The notes under the pieces are model-generated. The model did no database searches and was not told where the DNA came from. It saw only the letters and a list, made by a program, of their open reading frames with translations. The position numbers were made by a program, and so were the translations under genes. A DNA stretch of 64,000 bases from Fagopyrum homotropicum (taxonomy: Eukaryota > Streptophyta > Magnoliopsida > Caryophyllales > Polygonaceae): positions 112,214,916 to 112,278,915 of the forward strand of contig BSWB01000001.1 of the NCBI GenBank assembly GCA_033239125.1, given 5' to 3'. Of this stretch, positions 11,651 through 24,349 are shown one piece after another. Position 1 is the first letter of the stretch. The number at the start of each line of letters is the position of its first letter.

Positions 11651-12230
11651 TTCATGATCACTTGCATGATTAGCATCTAGGATAGTTTAATTTTGTCACA
11701 TGTTTCATTATGTCTCGCATTGTACATACATATTTCGAAAATTCCAAAAAATCAGAAAATTTTAAAAAATTTTAGTGCTTCTAAAGCTTGGGAATGACCC
11801 TTATGATGAAATTGTCTTGTGAATTGGCTATGGATAGCCTCATGTGTTGAATAGATGATGCATATGTGGACTTGAAGTACTTATCTTGAATCCCATGAAT
11901 GATTTGTGATCATGAATGTTTGCCTTGATTGAATTGAGTATTGAAAGTCGAAATTGCATGCTAGTTCTTGCACACCATCTAGGAATGAATGAGGCAATTC
12001 ATCTTTCTCTACTTCTCATCTTGATCATGTTGTTTGAGCACCTCAATTGATGTAAATTGACCTCTTTTGACCCATCTGGGAATAGGAGCATGCTAGTGTG
12101 TTGATGTGTGTGAAAAGCAAGTGTGGGGTGAAGTTGTTGATGAAAGAATGCTATGAATAAGAATGCTGAATTTGTTGTGAAAGTGTAGACAAAAACATAG
12201 GTTTGGGGACGTTAGTTTAAATGGCAAGTA

Positions 12231-12256
12231 ACTCGGTACACTTCATATAATCGGGT
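12231..12256 (+). other. Conserved 3'-UTR RNA hairpin (A copy)
   Basis: Stem ACTCGGT/ATCGGGT with a 12-nt loop. Compared with P, D and E the C-G pair at the loop end has become T-A, a compensatory change, and one G-C has become G-T, so pairing is kept. Confidence 0.65.
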
Positions 12257-12869
12257 GTTGGTGCCTTGCCAAAGTCAAATAAACCGATAGTCCTAACGAG
12301 CTTTGGTATGTGTGCCCGGTGTGGATGCACCTCGAAAAAATAGAAAAAGCACGAGGATGGCTAATCACCAAGGTTTCGGCTTTTGTACACCAATGCCATT
12401 GTCTCAAAAATAAAAGAAAGAAAGAAAAGAAAATGAAGAAAAATATACACTAGAGGGAAGTGGAAAAGAAATGTGAAGTTGTGGTTGTTTAGTTCCTTTC
12501 CCGGATTAGCATCACATAGCCTAGAAAATTCCCGCCTAATCACAACGTTTCTTGGCCTTCTATTTCACAAGTCCTTATGACCTACTTGCATGTGTGTAAG
12601 ACTAAGTGATTTAGATTGGATATGCTCATGATCATCTTGACATCTTCATCTTTACACTTCATTGCATGCTATCGAGTTAAGTACAATTGTCTTTCCATGC
12701 CTTCACTTATTTGATACATAATTGCTTGTCCATTGTCATGAAACATAACTATGAAGGTGATCCAATATTAGAAGCACAACTCCAAAAAGATTTTGCCATT
12801 TTTCTGCATACATAAATCATGTCATCTCTTAGTCTATAGTTAGGAATTTGCTCGGGGACGAGCAAACCT

Positions 12870-12886
12870 TAAGTATGGGGTATTTT
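12870..12886 (+). other. Polypurine tract of element A
   Basis: AAGTATGGGG (12871-12880) then TATTTT, immediately before the LTR start TGATAACA. Confidence 0.85.
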
Positions 12887-14723
12887 TGATAACACGATTT
12901 ATGACTTAGGTTTAAGTAATCATTTAGATAGATTTCTCACTCATTCATGCATGATTTAGCACTAATTCACGACGTTTGCACTCAATTCACGTATTTTGTC
13001 GAGATAGACGTCTACACGGACTTGTGCGTTGCTTTGTAGGTATTTCAGGGGTCTTTTGGACATTAACCGATACATTAGAGGGCCAAGCCTCATGATGGTA
13101 CACATCCAAAGCTTTGGAGGAGCATAATTGGAGCAACAAAGGACACAAAGACCACTATTGGTGCAAGCAATGGAGCAACTCATGGCTAGACGATCATAGC
13201 ATGTTTCTGCTGAAGAAAATCGGACCAACTAGCAGCTAAATCGGCCGATTTAATCCACTGGGTCGATTTTTGGGCCTTTGACAGCTTAAGCCACGTGTCC
13301 CACGATCTCTTGTCCGGCCTTGCTCTTGGTGGAGAATATAAGTGGTCCTGCAGGTTGTTGCTGAGCATCTCTCCTCTCCCACACTCTCATTCACAGCTCA
13401 TCAATTTGGGGGAAAGATTTGAGGAGGAAAAAAACTCTCAAGGATTGAAGGAAGAAGAAGAACACCATTCTAAGAGTGATAGTGAGATTTTGAGTGATTT
13501 TGAGTTTTTGTAGTCTTGGATTGAAGAACTATTGCAAGGATTGTTAGGAACGTTTTGGATCTTCATTCAAGAGTTTGTAAGTCTTGCTACAACTTAGATT
13601 TAGTTGAGATTTATTGATTTGCTTGCTTATCTTTCATTATCCATCTATGAACACCATGTATGCTTGTTTGATGATTTTGGATCTTGATATGCATATTGTT
13701 GGCTAGTTTATTGTGATTCTGGAGTGATGGATTGATGGTTATGGCTTGGGTGATGATAGGATGGGCTTATATGTTAGTTTAGGATGACTTGTATGCACGA
13801 AACTCACAACAGAAGGGAAAATCGGCCTGTTCATCAGGTAAATCGGCCGATTTCCCCCATGATCCACCCGATTTCCTCCTCTGTTGCTCTTTAAATGATG
13901 AATCTGTATGATTGGGGTGTTAGGTTGTTAAATCCTAGTGTTTATTAAGCCTAATTTAGCTTAGGATCACCTAATGCTATCAACCTAAGTGAGGGAAGAG
14001 ATCTACCCGATGATTTCCGATCTTAGACACCTTAGAAGATGAATTCTAGGCAGTAGTGAGCCTCATAAGCCGCTATTGGATCGAGTCTGCTAGGATTATT
14101 GCTTGAGATTTCCCTATTCCGAGACTTACCCGGTAAGGAGAGGGTTACCCCTTAAGTAGTGTCCGGTTTGTGTAGAATTCCCAACTTTACCTCCTTGAGA
14201 CTTACCCGGTAATAGGAGTTTGATGCGGGATTAGTGAAGTGAGAGACCTACCGGGTAATTGCTTCCGTTAGTGAAACATTCTTTCCCCAACACCGCAGCT
14301 TGTCCTTAGAATCCTTAGAACTTGGAGTCCAATGCCATAACCGGAAATCTTGACCTCTAGAATCCACTTTTCTCTCTTGATCATATACTTTGTGCTTTGT
14401 GTTACTTGTTCGTTTTGCTAGCTTGAGTTGTTAGTTGTTTTATTACCTTGCTTGATTTGTGATCTTTGTTTGATCACCACAAAAACCAACCAAAAACATT
14501 GTGTTTTCCATTTTCTTTGTTCCTCACCTTATCTTAGTCTAGATTTACACTATCTTTGATCATGCTTGACTCGATTTCACCTTAGTCTTTGTGTTCGACC
14601 TCGGAATACTATCCCTACTACAAACGTCCCGTACACTGCGGGTTCGCTAGGAGTTAGGATGAATATAACGAGTATAAATTTAAAGCTTATTGTGTACACA
14701 CATCACACGATCTTAGCGTAACA
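12887..14723 (+). repeat. 3' LTR of element A (1837 bp)
   Basis: Matches 3315-5154 with one 3-bp deletion after 13500 and scattered substitutions. Palindromes are at 13238-13251 and 13840-13853, and TATAAG at 13337-13342. Confidence 0.95.
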
Positions 14724-14728
14724 GAAGA
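14724..14728. repeat. Target site duplication GAAGA, right copy (element A)
   Basis: Identical to 3310-3314. After it the interrupted P LTR resumes. Confidence 0.92.
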
Positions 14729-15733
14729 TTCGGAAGATTGTTCGCAAGAAGATTCCTCTTCTTGTTTAGGTTTGATTTAGAAGACGGATTGACATCCCGT
14801 TCTTCTTTCTTATCTAAGATTGTGTTTGTTTGTTCTATTCCGAATCTAGTGACGATATTTGTTCTTGATTGTGACATTGAGATTGGTTTGAAGTTTATTG
14901 AAAGTTTTCGGAAGTTTTCATCTTTCAATCTTTTAAACCTTGAATTTGATATCATTATGACTATTGTTGGCTAAAAACCCTTAATAATTCTAAGGTGAAG
15001 GGTTGATAGTTGTGGCTTAGATGATGATAGATCGATCGTAAACAGATTGGACCCTGGGAGTTAGAGAGAATCGCCGACGAACCCTAAATTACGGCCTGTT
15101 CTTGAGTCCACGGCCGTGGAACCTCAAAAACTAACCGTGATTTCCCTTAAGTTTACGGACTTGCTTTTACTTTAATCCAAAGTTAAAGATTTGCTTTAAT
15201 TTAGTTTAGGCTTGCCCTTTTCTAGGTGGTAGTGAAGCCTCAACAACCTCTACCTCGATTGTGAGTGTCACAACCGTAATCGGTTTAGTTAGTCTTGATC
15301 CTTGGATTACAAGTTTGGGTATTTGACATTAATTCTTATCTTTAGAACCTTTCTATATTGAAGCCTCAACAACCTTTATAGAGAGTGTCTTGTAGGTGAG
15401 TCATATAAGGTTTTTGGAACTTCACAGTACGATTACCTTACATTAGCATACCTTTGCATATCTTAACTCTGTCCTTATATCATTAGTATATCTTGAATCG
15501 ATAGCTACAGCTTGATACTTGGATCTTTAGGATTGTTGTTTTCCCAATAATTCGAAAGGCTCTTACAATTACTTGCTTGATAACTTGCAACTGAATTTGT
15601 TCCCCCCAAATCCCTGTGTTCGATACTCTGGAATTCTTGCTTAACTACGTCGATCCGTACACTGCGGGTTCGCTTGCTTCATTCTAGTTTTATAAATTTA
15701 AAGCTTATTTGCACGCACGCTAAGTGGCGAACA
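14729..15733 (+). repeat. 3' LTR of P, second part (R/U5)
   Basis: Continues the LTR interrupted at 3314. It contains a second palindrome cluster (15090-15145, exact CCACGGCCGTGG at 15108-15119). The block around the phrase GTACACTGCGGGTTCGC is shared by all LTRs here, and the LTR ends GCACGCACGCTAAGTGGCGAACA. Confidence 0.88.
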
Positions 15734-15919
15734 CCATTGCCTATTCCAATGTTTCTACATCCAAAAACACGACATACCGGAAGGTATCGAAGGAAAAACA
15801 AAGCAAAAACAACTAAACTAATCTATTCTAAGAGTGAAAAACAAAAGCATAAGTGCAATACCTTGGGTTGCCTCCCAAGAAGCGCTTGTTTAAGGTCCGT
15901 AGCTAGACCATACTTGCAT
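15734..15919 (-). other. Post-integrase region of B
   Basis: Contains the shared GAAGCGCTT...GGGTTGCCTCCC block in reverse (about 15860-15900) and a stretch matching D at 50498-50540. It is broken at 15734 by P. Confidence 0.65.
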
Positions 15920-18900
15920 CTATTCAAATGTGGTAGGTGCAAACTCCTCAGCTTGGAGCTCCGGTGTACACTTCTTGAGTCGTTGACCGTTCACCTTAAA
16001 ACTTCCGCTCTTTTCACCCCATACTTCAACTGCACCATGGGGAAAAACATGTTTGATTAGATAAGGTCCAGTCCAACGAGATTTAAGCTTACTTGGAAAG
16101 AGCCGAAGTCTCGAATTGAAGAGGAGAACTTGATCTCCTTCTTTGAGGTCCTTTGGAATGATATGCTTATTATGCCAACGCTTCGCTCTCTCCTTATAGA
16201 TCTTGGCGTTCTCATAAGCGTTTAAGCGAAGTTCTTCAAGCTCATTAAGGTCCAAAAGGCGCTTCTCGCCCGCTTCCTTTATGCTGAAGTTCAACCACTT
16301 AACCGCCCAATACGCTTTATGTTCCAGCTCCACCAGTAAGTGACAAGACTTCCCATACACAAGGTTGTATGGTGTTGTTCCTATGGGAGTCTTGTATGCA
16401 GTCCTATACACCCATAATGCATCATCTAGTTTCAAAGACCAATCATTCCTTGTCTTCGAAACTGTTTTCTCTAAGATTCCTTTAATCTCCCGATTCGAAA
16501 TCTACACTTGTCCACTCGTTTGTGGATGATAAGGGGTGGCGATCTTGTAAGTCACCCCATACTTAGCTAGTAGAGCTTCGAATCATCGGGCAATGAAGTG
16601 AGAGCCTCCATCACTAATGATAGTCCGTGGTGTCCCAAACCTTGGGAATATAGTTCTATTAAAGAACTTAACCACAACCACGGCATCATTTGTTGGAGAG
16701 GCAATCGCTTCAATCCATCTCGAAACATAATATACAGCTAGAAGTATGTATTGGTTTCCACAAGATGATGGGAAAGGTCCCATGAAGTCTACTCCCCAAA
16801 CGTCAAAGATCTCTACCTCCTGAATGATATTAAGAGGCATTTCGTTTCTCCTAGATATGTTCCCTGTTCTTTGATAAGCATCGCAGCAGGAAACAAAGGT
16901 TTGCACATCTTTAAATAAAGTAGGCCAAAAAAATCCAGATTGCAATACCTTAGCGCTAGTCTTGTTCGAGCTAGCGTGTCCTCCACAAGGTAGTGAATGA
17001 CAATGACGGATGACGCTTTGCATCTCGTCTTCCGGCACACATCTTCAAATGATGCCATCAGGACCTCTCTTGAAGAGTAGAGGTTCATTCCAAAAGTATT
17101 CATGGACATCCTTACAGAACTTCTTCCTTTGTGCATAGGATAGTCCGGGTGGTATTTCCTGACAAACCAAATAGTTAACAAAATCAGCAAACCATGGTTC
17201 GTTACCTTTAGTTATCTTGTCGATGCACTCCTCTATGATGTGTAAATGCTCGTCCGGAAAGGAGTCATCTATAGGTAGATTGTCGTCTTCTAGATGTGGT
17301 AGACGACTCAAATGATCCGCAACAGAATTTTCCGAACCCTTCTTTTCACGGATCTCTAGATCGAATTTTTGTAAGAGAAGAATCCATCTAATCAGCCTTG
17401 GTTTCGCATCCTTCTTTGCAAGTAGATACCGGATCGCAGCATGATCTGTGTATACAATCACCTCTGCAGCCGATAAGAACGAAACTTTTCAAAGGCATAA
17501 ACAATAGCTAGAAATTCTTTTTCAGTAATGGCGTAGTTAAGCTGCGCTTCGTCTAGCGTCTTGCTAGCGTAATAGATAGCATGGGTTCGGCCTTCCTTCT
17601 TTTGCCCAAGCACAGCTCCTATAGCTACGTCACTTGCATCACACATAACCTCGAATGGAAGATTCCAGTCCGGATGTTGGATGATTGGGGCTCAGATTAG
17701 AGCTTCCCGAATCTTATGAAATGCATCTAAACAATCATGCGAGAAATCAAAAATTGCATCCTTCATCAATAGATTAGTAAGCGGTTTTGATATCTTAGAA
17801 AAAATCCTTTATAAAACGTCTATAAAATCCAGCATGTCCTAGAAAGCTTCTTATCCCCTTCACCGAAGATGGAGGAGGGAGCTTTTCTATGGTCTCTATA
17901 TTAGCTTTTTCTACCTCAATCCCTCTACCAGAGATCAAGTGTCCGAGTACAATGTTTTCCTTTACCATAAATTGACACTTCTCCCAATTAAGAACTAGGT
18001 TAGTGTCTTCACACCTTTGTAGCACAAGAGAAAGGTTAGAGAGACAATTATCGAAAGAGGAACCATAAACAGAAAAGTCATCCATGAAAACCTCCATGAT
18101 CTCCTCTATGTACTCCGAGAAGATAGCCATCATGCACCTTTGGAAGGTGGCTGGGGCGTTGCAAAGCCTGAACGGCATTCTCCTATAAGTGAACGTACCC
18201 CATGGGCACGTGAATGTGGTCTTCTCTTGATCGTCCGGATGAATCGAAATTTGAAAGAAGCCACTATAACCGTCAAGATAGCAGAAATGAGAGTGTTGTG
18301 CTAACCTTTCAAGCATTTGATCTATGAAGGGTAATGGGAAGTGATCCTTTCTAGTTGCGTTGTTTAGCTTCCGGTAATCAATGCACATCCTCCATTCAGT
18401 CACGGTCCTTGTAGGAATGAGCTCATTGTTCTTATTGGTGATGACCGTCATTCCTCCCTTATTTGGAACAACCTGTACGGGACTCACCCACTTGCTATCG
18501 GAGATAGGGTAGATGATACCTGCATCAAGTAGTTTAAGAATTTCCTTCTTGACAACCTCCTTCATGATCGGATTTAACCGTCTTTGAGGTTGTTGCGAAG
18601 GTCTAAAGTCTTCTTCCATTAGGATCTTATGCATACACAATGAAGACTTAATTCCTACTAGATCCTCTATAGTGTAACCTAAGGCTTTCCTATGTTTCCT
18701 TAGAACAACCATAAGCTTACTATGTTCATCTTCACTTAGATCGGAACTAATGATTACCGGAAAAGTAGAATTAGTTCCTAGATTTGCGTACCTTAGATGC
18801 GTGGGAAACGGCTTCAATTCCATCACTATTGGAGTCTCCAATACTTCTTTAGAAGTCTCCAAGGGTGTAGAAGTTGTTGAAGAAGGCACAAGAGCATTGG

Positions 18901-21801
18901 TGGAGAGGACGTAGTTTTTCTCGGAATTTCCCAAAATTACGGCACCACTGTTACTTCCACGGCCGTGGTTTTAGGCGTGGAAGTCAATTACGGCACCTCT
19001 GATAGTTCCACGGCCGTGGTTTTGGCCGTGTAACTTACTGGAGTCCTCTGAATAGCTGATTACGGTCATGTTGGTAGGAACCACGGCCGTGGAATAGCAC
19101 GACTGACCGTGATTTCTCACATCCTCTGATCCATCGTAGAGTTTTTCAAACTCTTCTTCATGCACTTTCTTTAGCTCCTCCAAAGCTTCAATTTCCTTAT
19201 TGCATTCCTCTTCCTCTCCTTTCTCCATAATGCTCATAGTGATCACTTTTTGCAATGGATCCTTGAATAGAATCGAGCTTACTTCCTCTCTAGATGCCTC
19301 TTCGTCATGGATGTTAAACATATCTTCTTCAAGAGCTGGCTTTTTCACCAAAGTAGAAAGAACAAACTCTACTTTCTCTTCTCCTATGTCGAAGGCGAGT
19401 CTAGCATTCTTGCAATCTGCCATACAACCGGAAATTGCAAGAAACGGTCTTCCGAGTATGATCGGGACCGGACTATCTGCAGGAATGTCAAGCACAACAA
19501 AATCTATTGGAACATAGAACTTACCAAGCTTGACCGGGACGTCTTCAATGATACCGACGGGACTAGTTATGGATTGATCCGCCATGTATAACGTCATCTT
19601 CACCGGTTTAGGTTCACCTAAACCGATCTTCCTGCATAAGGCAAGCGGATGATGCTAACGCTTGCTCCTAAATCACATTATGCATCATATGTGACATCTC
19701 CTACTCCAATTGGAACACAAAACGACCCCGGATCCTTCAGCTTTGGGGGCATCTTTTTCTTCATCATTTTGATGAGATCCGATGATTCCGAACTCATCTT
19801 GCCTTCTCCAAAGTCTTCCAGTTTCTTCTTGTTAGAGAGGATCTCCTTTAAGAACTTCCCATAAGCGGGCATACCTACAATTGCATCAATGAAAGGTATA
19901 TTAATATGCAGTTTGCTCATGAGTTCAATGAACTTACCGAATTGCTTATCTAGACACGCTCTATTTCTAGATTGTGGAAATGGTGGGGGAGGTTTGTAAG
20001 CTGGAGGAGGAATGTAGATGTCTTCCTTCTCCTTCCCCTTTTCCGTCTCCTTTTCGACGGGAACTTCAACAAACTTAGGCTGCGGGTCGGTAGTTGTTGC
20101 TCCGCTCCTAGTTGTGATAGTCATCCTCCTTTCGGGTTATCCTCCATCTTTCCTGAAAGTTTTCCTTGATTTCTAGGAGCTTCCTCAGCATTGTTGAACA
20201 TTTGGTTTTCTAAAACCTTTTGAGCTTTATCAACCTTAGTGATGTGATTCTCCAGCCCTTGAAGCTTTCCGAAGATCGTTTCCAGCATGGGATCGGGCTT
20301 GTCTTTCCCCGAAGTGCTTCCACTATTAGATGTTTGCCTCTGGCTTTTCAAAGGAATGGAAGAAGAAGAAGATGGTGGAGTTAGTGAATTTCCTGAATTG
20401 GGATAAGAATTACCGGAATTTTGTTGTTGGTTGGAACGCCAATTGTTGTTGTTTGAATTCCTATTGTTGTTTCAATTATTGTTCCGGTTGTTGTTGTTCC
20501 AATTGTTCCGGTTGTTGTTCCGGCTGTTGCGATTGGTGTTCTCATTCCCATTGTGGTTATTGTTATTTCCTAAATAACCAACATCTTGCTCCTTAGGCTT
20601 TTGAAAGCTAGCCTTGATGACTTCCTTCAATTCTTTAATCTCGGTGTTGAGAGAAAATATTTGAGTTTGAGCAGCTTGTGTTAGCTTCGCTCCTTGCTCT
20701 ACTCGGTTAGCTTCCGCCTTCCGGTGAGTGTACTTCTCAATAACTCGGGCTTGCTTCTCAATAAAGGTCCCAAGCGTCATCTTCCCTCATGTCTATGAAT
20801 GAGCCACATGAAAGGGATTGGAGCTTGAATTGTGTTTCCACATCTAGCCCCTTGTAGTATATCTCCAACAACTCCAATTTGGAAATTCCATGGTGTGGGC
20901 AATCCAATAGTAAATCCTGAAATCTTTCCCAAGACTGAAGCAAACTTTCGTTAGATCTCATAGAAAAAGCATTGATTTTACCTCTCAACTTCGCTGTCTT
21001 GGATGGCGGAAAGAACTTGGTTAGGAACTCCGAAGATAGATCCTCCCATGTATTGAGTCTTCCATTTGGAAGAGCTTGATACCAAGACAAAGCCTTCCCC
21101 TTCAAGGAGAAGAAGAATGGCTTGATCTTGTAATTGTTGGTGGTTGCATTCTTTGGCTTCATTGTCTCCATCAAAATCTCAAAATTCTGTAAATGTTGAT
21201 GTGGAGATTCAACACTCGTTCCTCAAAATTGGCTTTGGCGAACGATGGTAATGACTTGTGGGTTGAAGCTAAACCCCTGAATATCATCAGCATCAAAGTT
21301 CACACCTAGACGGTGTGGTTGCTGAATCGGATCCATCCTTTGGCCAAGAGTTCTTGGCTCCTCATCTATACAAGCGGCTCTCGCATCCCCAACTGGGACA
21401 CGAGGAACGGTGGCTAGTATTGGATTAATCCGGACTGGACTGATCGTTGGATCAATCTCTTCTAGTGCTGGCATATCCGGATCGAATTCCTCATCATCGG
21501 ATGATTCCACTCTAATGGACTTAGTTGGTTTCTTGACCTTCTTCTTTTTAGAATCATTCAACTCCAACTTCATGTCCAACATCATAGCCTTGAGTTCATC
21601 AATTTGGAATTGATGACTCGTTTCCGCGTCTATACGAGCTTTCTCACCCAACTTAAGTTGATGTTGAGATTCGTCCAACTCCGCTTGCAAATCTCTCTCT
21701 TTATTTTTAGCCATCTTTCTTTCCTTGACTTTCTTCCTAAGAATTTTCTCAAGTTCCGGGTCAAAAGGTAGGAGCTCTTTGTTGGATCTAGACCTGCGCA
21801 T
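15920..21801 (-). pseudogene. gag-pol: gag-pol of element B (many stops and frameshifts)
   Basis: Start MRRSRSNKELLPFDPE at 21801, with TTTGCAG upstream as in the other copies. The gag N-terminal part has a Lys/Glu-rich helix and PRTLGQRMDP; the core shows WYQALPNGR and FFPPSKTAKLRGKINAF; the Asn-rich tail lies at about 20450-20600. Stops or shifts occur at about 21223, 20770, 20472, 20122, 19678, 19640, 18971, 17800, 17695, 17045, 16583 and 16500. Protease-side motif LYMADQSITSPVGI (from about 19597), RT FMDD at 18088-18077, RNase H MCDASDVAIGAV near 17646, integrase HCHSLPCGGH, GVDFMGPF and ISDGGSHF, then SRWTGPYLIK. Several stops fit CGA to TGA or GAG to TAG changes. No intact product is possible. 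Confidence 0.92.
18935..19110 (-). other. CCACGGCCGTGG cluster in the PR-RT linker of B
   Basis: Exact palindromes at 18957-18968, 19008-19019 and 19081-19092, with partner half-sites (GGCGTGG, GGCCGTG, ACGGTCATG). The strand sense of pol gives repeated NHGRG peptides. One of the stops (18971) falls inside this cluster. Confidence 0.65.
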
Positions 21802-21904
21802 ATACCTAAGAGAACCTGCAAATAGCACTCACAAGAGATATCAAATAACAAGAGCAAAGCTCCCAAGCTCGACAACCGAAAACCGAAGTTTGGTCTTGAC
21901 CAAA

Positions 21905-21922
21905 TCTCCGGCAACGGCGCCA
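21905..21922 (-). other. Primer-binding site of B
   Basis: Minus strand TGGCGCCGTTGCCGGAGA, one mismatch to the tRNA-Asp complement, 6 bp inside the LTR end. Confidence 0.88.
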
Positions 21923-21928
21923 AAAACT

Positions 21929-23585
21929 TGTCCGCCCTAAAACGTGCGTGCAATCAAGTTTTGAATTTATAAAACTAGAATAAAGGCAAGCAAACCCGCA
22001 GTGTACGGATCGGCGTAGATTAGCAAATATTCCAGAGTATCGATCACAGGGATTTGGTGAAACAAAATCCAATTTCAAGTTGTCAAGCAAATAAGATGTA
22101 AAGCTTTGCAAATATTGGGAAAACAGCAACCCTAAAGATCCAGGTGTCAAGTTGTGGCAATCGATTCAAGATATATTAAAGAACTAAGGACAGAGTCAAG
22201 AATTGCAAAGGTATGCTAAAGCAAGGAAATGTACGGTGAAGTTCCAAAACCTTATATGTCTAACCAAAAGAACTCTCTATAAAGGTTGTTGAGGCTGCAG
22301 TATAGAAAGGATCTAAAGACTATAATTGATCTCAAATACCCAAACTTGTAACCCAAGGATCAAGATAAACTCAAACGGTTAAGGTTGTGACACTCGAAAC
22401 CGAAATAGAGGATGTTGAGTCTCACTACTACCTAGGAAAGGCAAGCCAAGACTAGGTTAAAGCTAATCTTTAACTTTGGATTAAAGTAAAAGCAAAGTTC
22501 GTAAACTGAGGTAAATCACGGGTAGATCTTGAGAACCACGACCGTGGAAACCTAAGAATAGACCGTGATTTAGGGTGTCGACGATATTTCTCTAACTCTT
22601 AGGGTCCAAACGAATTACGATCGATCTATCATCATCTAAGCCACAACTATCAACCCTTCACCTTAGAATTGCTAAAGGTTTGTAGCCAACAATCATTGTC
22701 ATGATATCAATATTCAATTTAAGAAGAATGGAAGATGAAAACCTCGAATACTCAATAAAACTTCAAAACCAGTCTCAAATCCGAAACACAAGAAGTAATA
22801 TTAATGGATTCAGAATGTATAACACAAAACCTCACAAGAATCTAAGGTAAGTACGAAGAACGGGATGTCAATCCGTCTTCAATATCAAAACCTAAGAAAA
22901 AGGATAAACCTTCGGCGATCTTCAATCAACCCTAGGTAAGAATGCTCCCAGTAAGGTAAGCGGCTATCAGCGTCCGTAGGCGTCTAAGCGGGATCAAACG
23001 TGAGTATTGCGAGATGCCTTCAAACTCTCTTCTCTGGCCTTTTTATATGACCGGAAAAGAATAATCGTCCAGGCAAATTACGTAAATAACGTGGCAAATA
23101 AAGACACGTCAAAAGATTGCCTAAATCACGGTCTCAAGGGTTTCCACGACCATGGTTTAGAGCGTGGAAAGGGGTTACGGTCTCTTATGATTTCCACGAC
23201 CGTACTTTAGGCCGTGTAACTTACTAGAATGCTCCACGCTCATGATGCCCAAATCTACGGCCGTGGTTCGGAGCGTGGACTCTTCTACGGCCGCAATTTA
23301 GAGCGTGGAAGTCTAAAACACTTGTGGTTTCCTTTGTGTCGTGACATTCTTCATCCTAGCTCCTTCCTTAGCTTCCTTGATGTGTTCTTAATCCTCGAAT
23401 ATGACCGGTTACTCTCTTTTCTCCTCCTTTTCACCTACAATCAACACAAAGCTAGTGTAGACATCCATATCAACAAAATAGAGGAACAAGCTAACAATTT
23501 CTTCTAAACTTCATCCATGTACACATAATAAGGGAAAAAACAACCAAAATAAGTGCCTAGAATATCGCAATATTTTATGCTAACA
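21929..23585 (-). repeat. 5' LTR of element B (1657 bp)
   Basis: On the minus strand it starts TGTTAGCAT at 23585 and ends GGGCGGACA at 21929. The same family as the P and D LTRs. A palindrome cluster lies in U3 (23125-23310) and a smaller one at 22536-22570. Confidence 0.9.
23041..23310 (-). promoter_or_regulatory. B LTR promoter: palindrome cluster and TATA
   Basis: Minus-strand TATATAAAA at 23049-23041. Upstream (23125-23310) are at least six copies of ACGGCCGT, ACGACCGT or ACGGTC with CCACG/CGTGG half-sites, and an ACACGTC element at about 23103. Confidence 0.6.
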
Positions 23586-24221
23586 TAAGTCGATGACCAT
23601 CTCGACCGAGATGGTACATAAACTGAACGAGGTGAACCTTTCCTGAACCTTATCTGAGTTAAGAGTTTAAGTTTGCCAAATCCTATCCTTATTACACCTT
23701 TCCTGGTTCAATGCAAGCCTAGGATGAGTTAGCCTGAGACTTACCTGGTAAAGGTTGATTCTATTCCCTTAGGTGGTGTGTTGGTTTGAGATTATAGTTC
23801 CTTTCCTTAGTACCTTGAGACTTATCCGGTAATAGGAACTTTGGTTTGGGATAGTGAGTAGTGAGACTGACCCGGTAATCTATTCCCACCTTAGAAACAT
23901 CTTCCCTTTGCAAACCTCAGCTTTGTCCGCGTTATCCTTTGAGATCTTGAGTCGGAACCACAACTAGATGCTTTAATCCCTAGAATCCGCATTTCCCCTT
24001 ACTTGACTTTTACATCATATGTGATTGCTTTAATTGCTTTTGGTCAGTTTCAATATTTGACAACCGATTATGTGCTTTGTTTCACCTAAGTCCCTGTGAT
24101 CGACCCCTGGAATTCTTGCTTTTTATTACAATTGACCCGTACACTGCGGGTTCGCATATTTGTTCAAGCATACTTCTTGGGTTATAAATTTAAAGCTTGC
24201 ACACACCTTTTGGAGCGAACA
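23586..24221 (+). repeat. 5' LTR of C, 3' part only
   Basis: Aligns with the reverse complement of the E 5' LTR (about 62476-63215) and of F, and ends GGAGCGAACA. It holds CTCGACCGAG sites (about 23600) and three GAGACTTACCCGGTAA-like units between 23738 and 23880. U3 and its TATA lie left of the B insertion. Confidence 0.85.
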
Positions 24222-24227
24222 AGTTTT

Positions 24228-24245
24228 TGGCGCCGTTGCCGGGGA
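24228..24245 (+). other. Primer-binding site of C, perfect tRNA-Asp match
   Basis: TGGCGCCGTTGCCGGGGA, without mismatch to the complement of tRNA-Asp. Confidence 0.92.
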
Positions 24246-24349
24246 CTTGGTCTAGACCAAGCCGGTTGCGGTTGTCTTTCGGGGCAATTGCCCTTGTTGC
24301 TATTAACCACTCTACTTGTGTGTTTTCGTAGGATCTTTTTCTTAGGTTT

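Larger units (their letters stand above)
11059..12870 (+). other. Non-coding 3' region of A, accessory ORF missing
   Basis: After integrase comes the block GACCTTAAAGAAGCGCTTAATGGGAGGCAACCC (11089-11121), shared with every element here. A short open stretch at 11300-11635 has no similarity to the accessory ORFs of P and D. The rest is the conserved 3' UTR. Confidence 0.7.
3315..14723 (+). mobile_element. Complete Athila-like element A (11.4 kb)
   Basis: Order: 5' LTR (3315-5154), PBS (5161-5178), gag-pol (5295-11058), non-coding 3' region, PPT (12871-12880), 3' LTR (12887-14723), flanked by GAAGA. By eye I count 14 substitutions and one 3-bp gap between the LTRs, so this is the youngest insertion in the window. 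It lacks the accessory ORF present in P and D. Its gag-pol has one stop and two frameshifts, so this copy is unlikely to be autonomous. Its private palindrome is AAATCGGCCGATTT. Confidence 0.95.
1..15733 (+). mobile_element. Athila-like element P (family B/P/D), 3' part, split by element A
   Basis: Only the 3' part is visible: accessory ORF, 3' UTR, PPT and 3' LTR. The LTR is split by element A (3315-14723) plus one copy of A's target duplication. The LTR resumes at 14729 and ends with ...GCGAACA at 15733. After 15733 the sequence matches the minus-strand post-integrase region of element B, so P sits inside B. The left end lies before the window, so P's own target duplication (CCATT expected) cannot be confirmed. 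The LTR is of the same family as those of B and D. Confidence 0.85.
15734..23585 (-). mobile_element. Athila-like element B, 5' part (family B/P/D)
   Basis: On the minus strand: 5' LTR (23585-21929), PBS (21922-21905), gag-pol (21801-15920) and the start of the post-integrase region, cut at 15734 by element P. The rest of B lies left of the window. B is inserted in the 5' LTR of element C: sequence to the right of 23585 aligns with the interior of the C/E/F LTR. The coding region is heavily decayed, so B is older than A. Confidence 0.88.
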
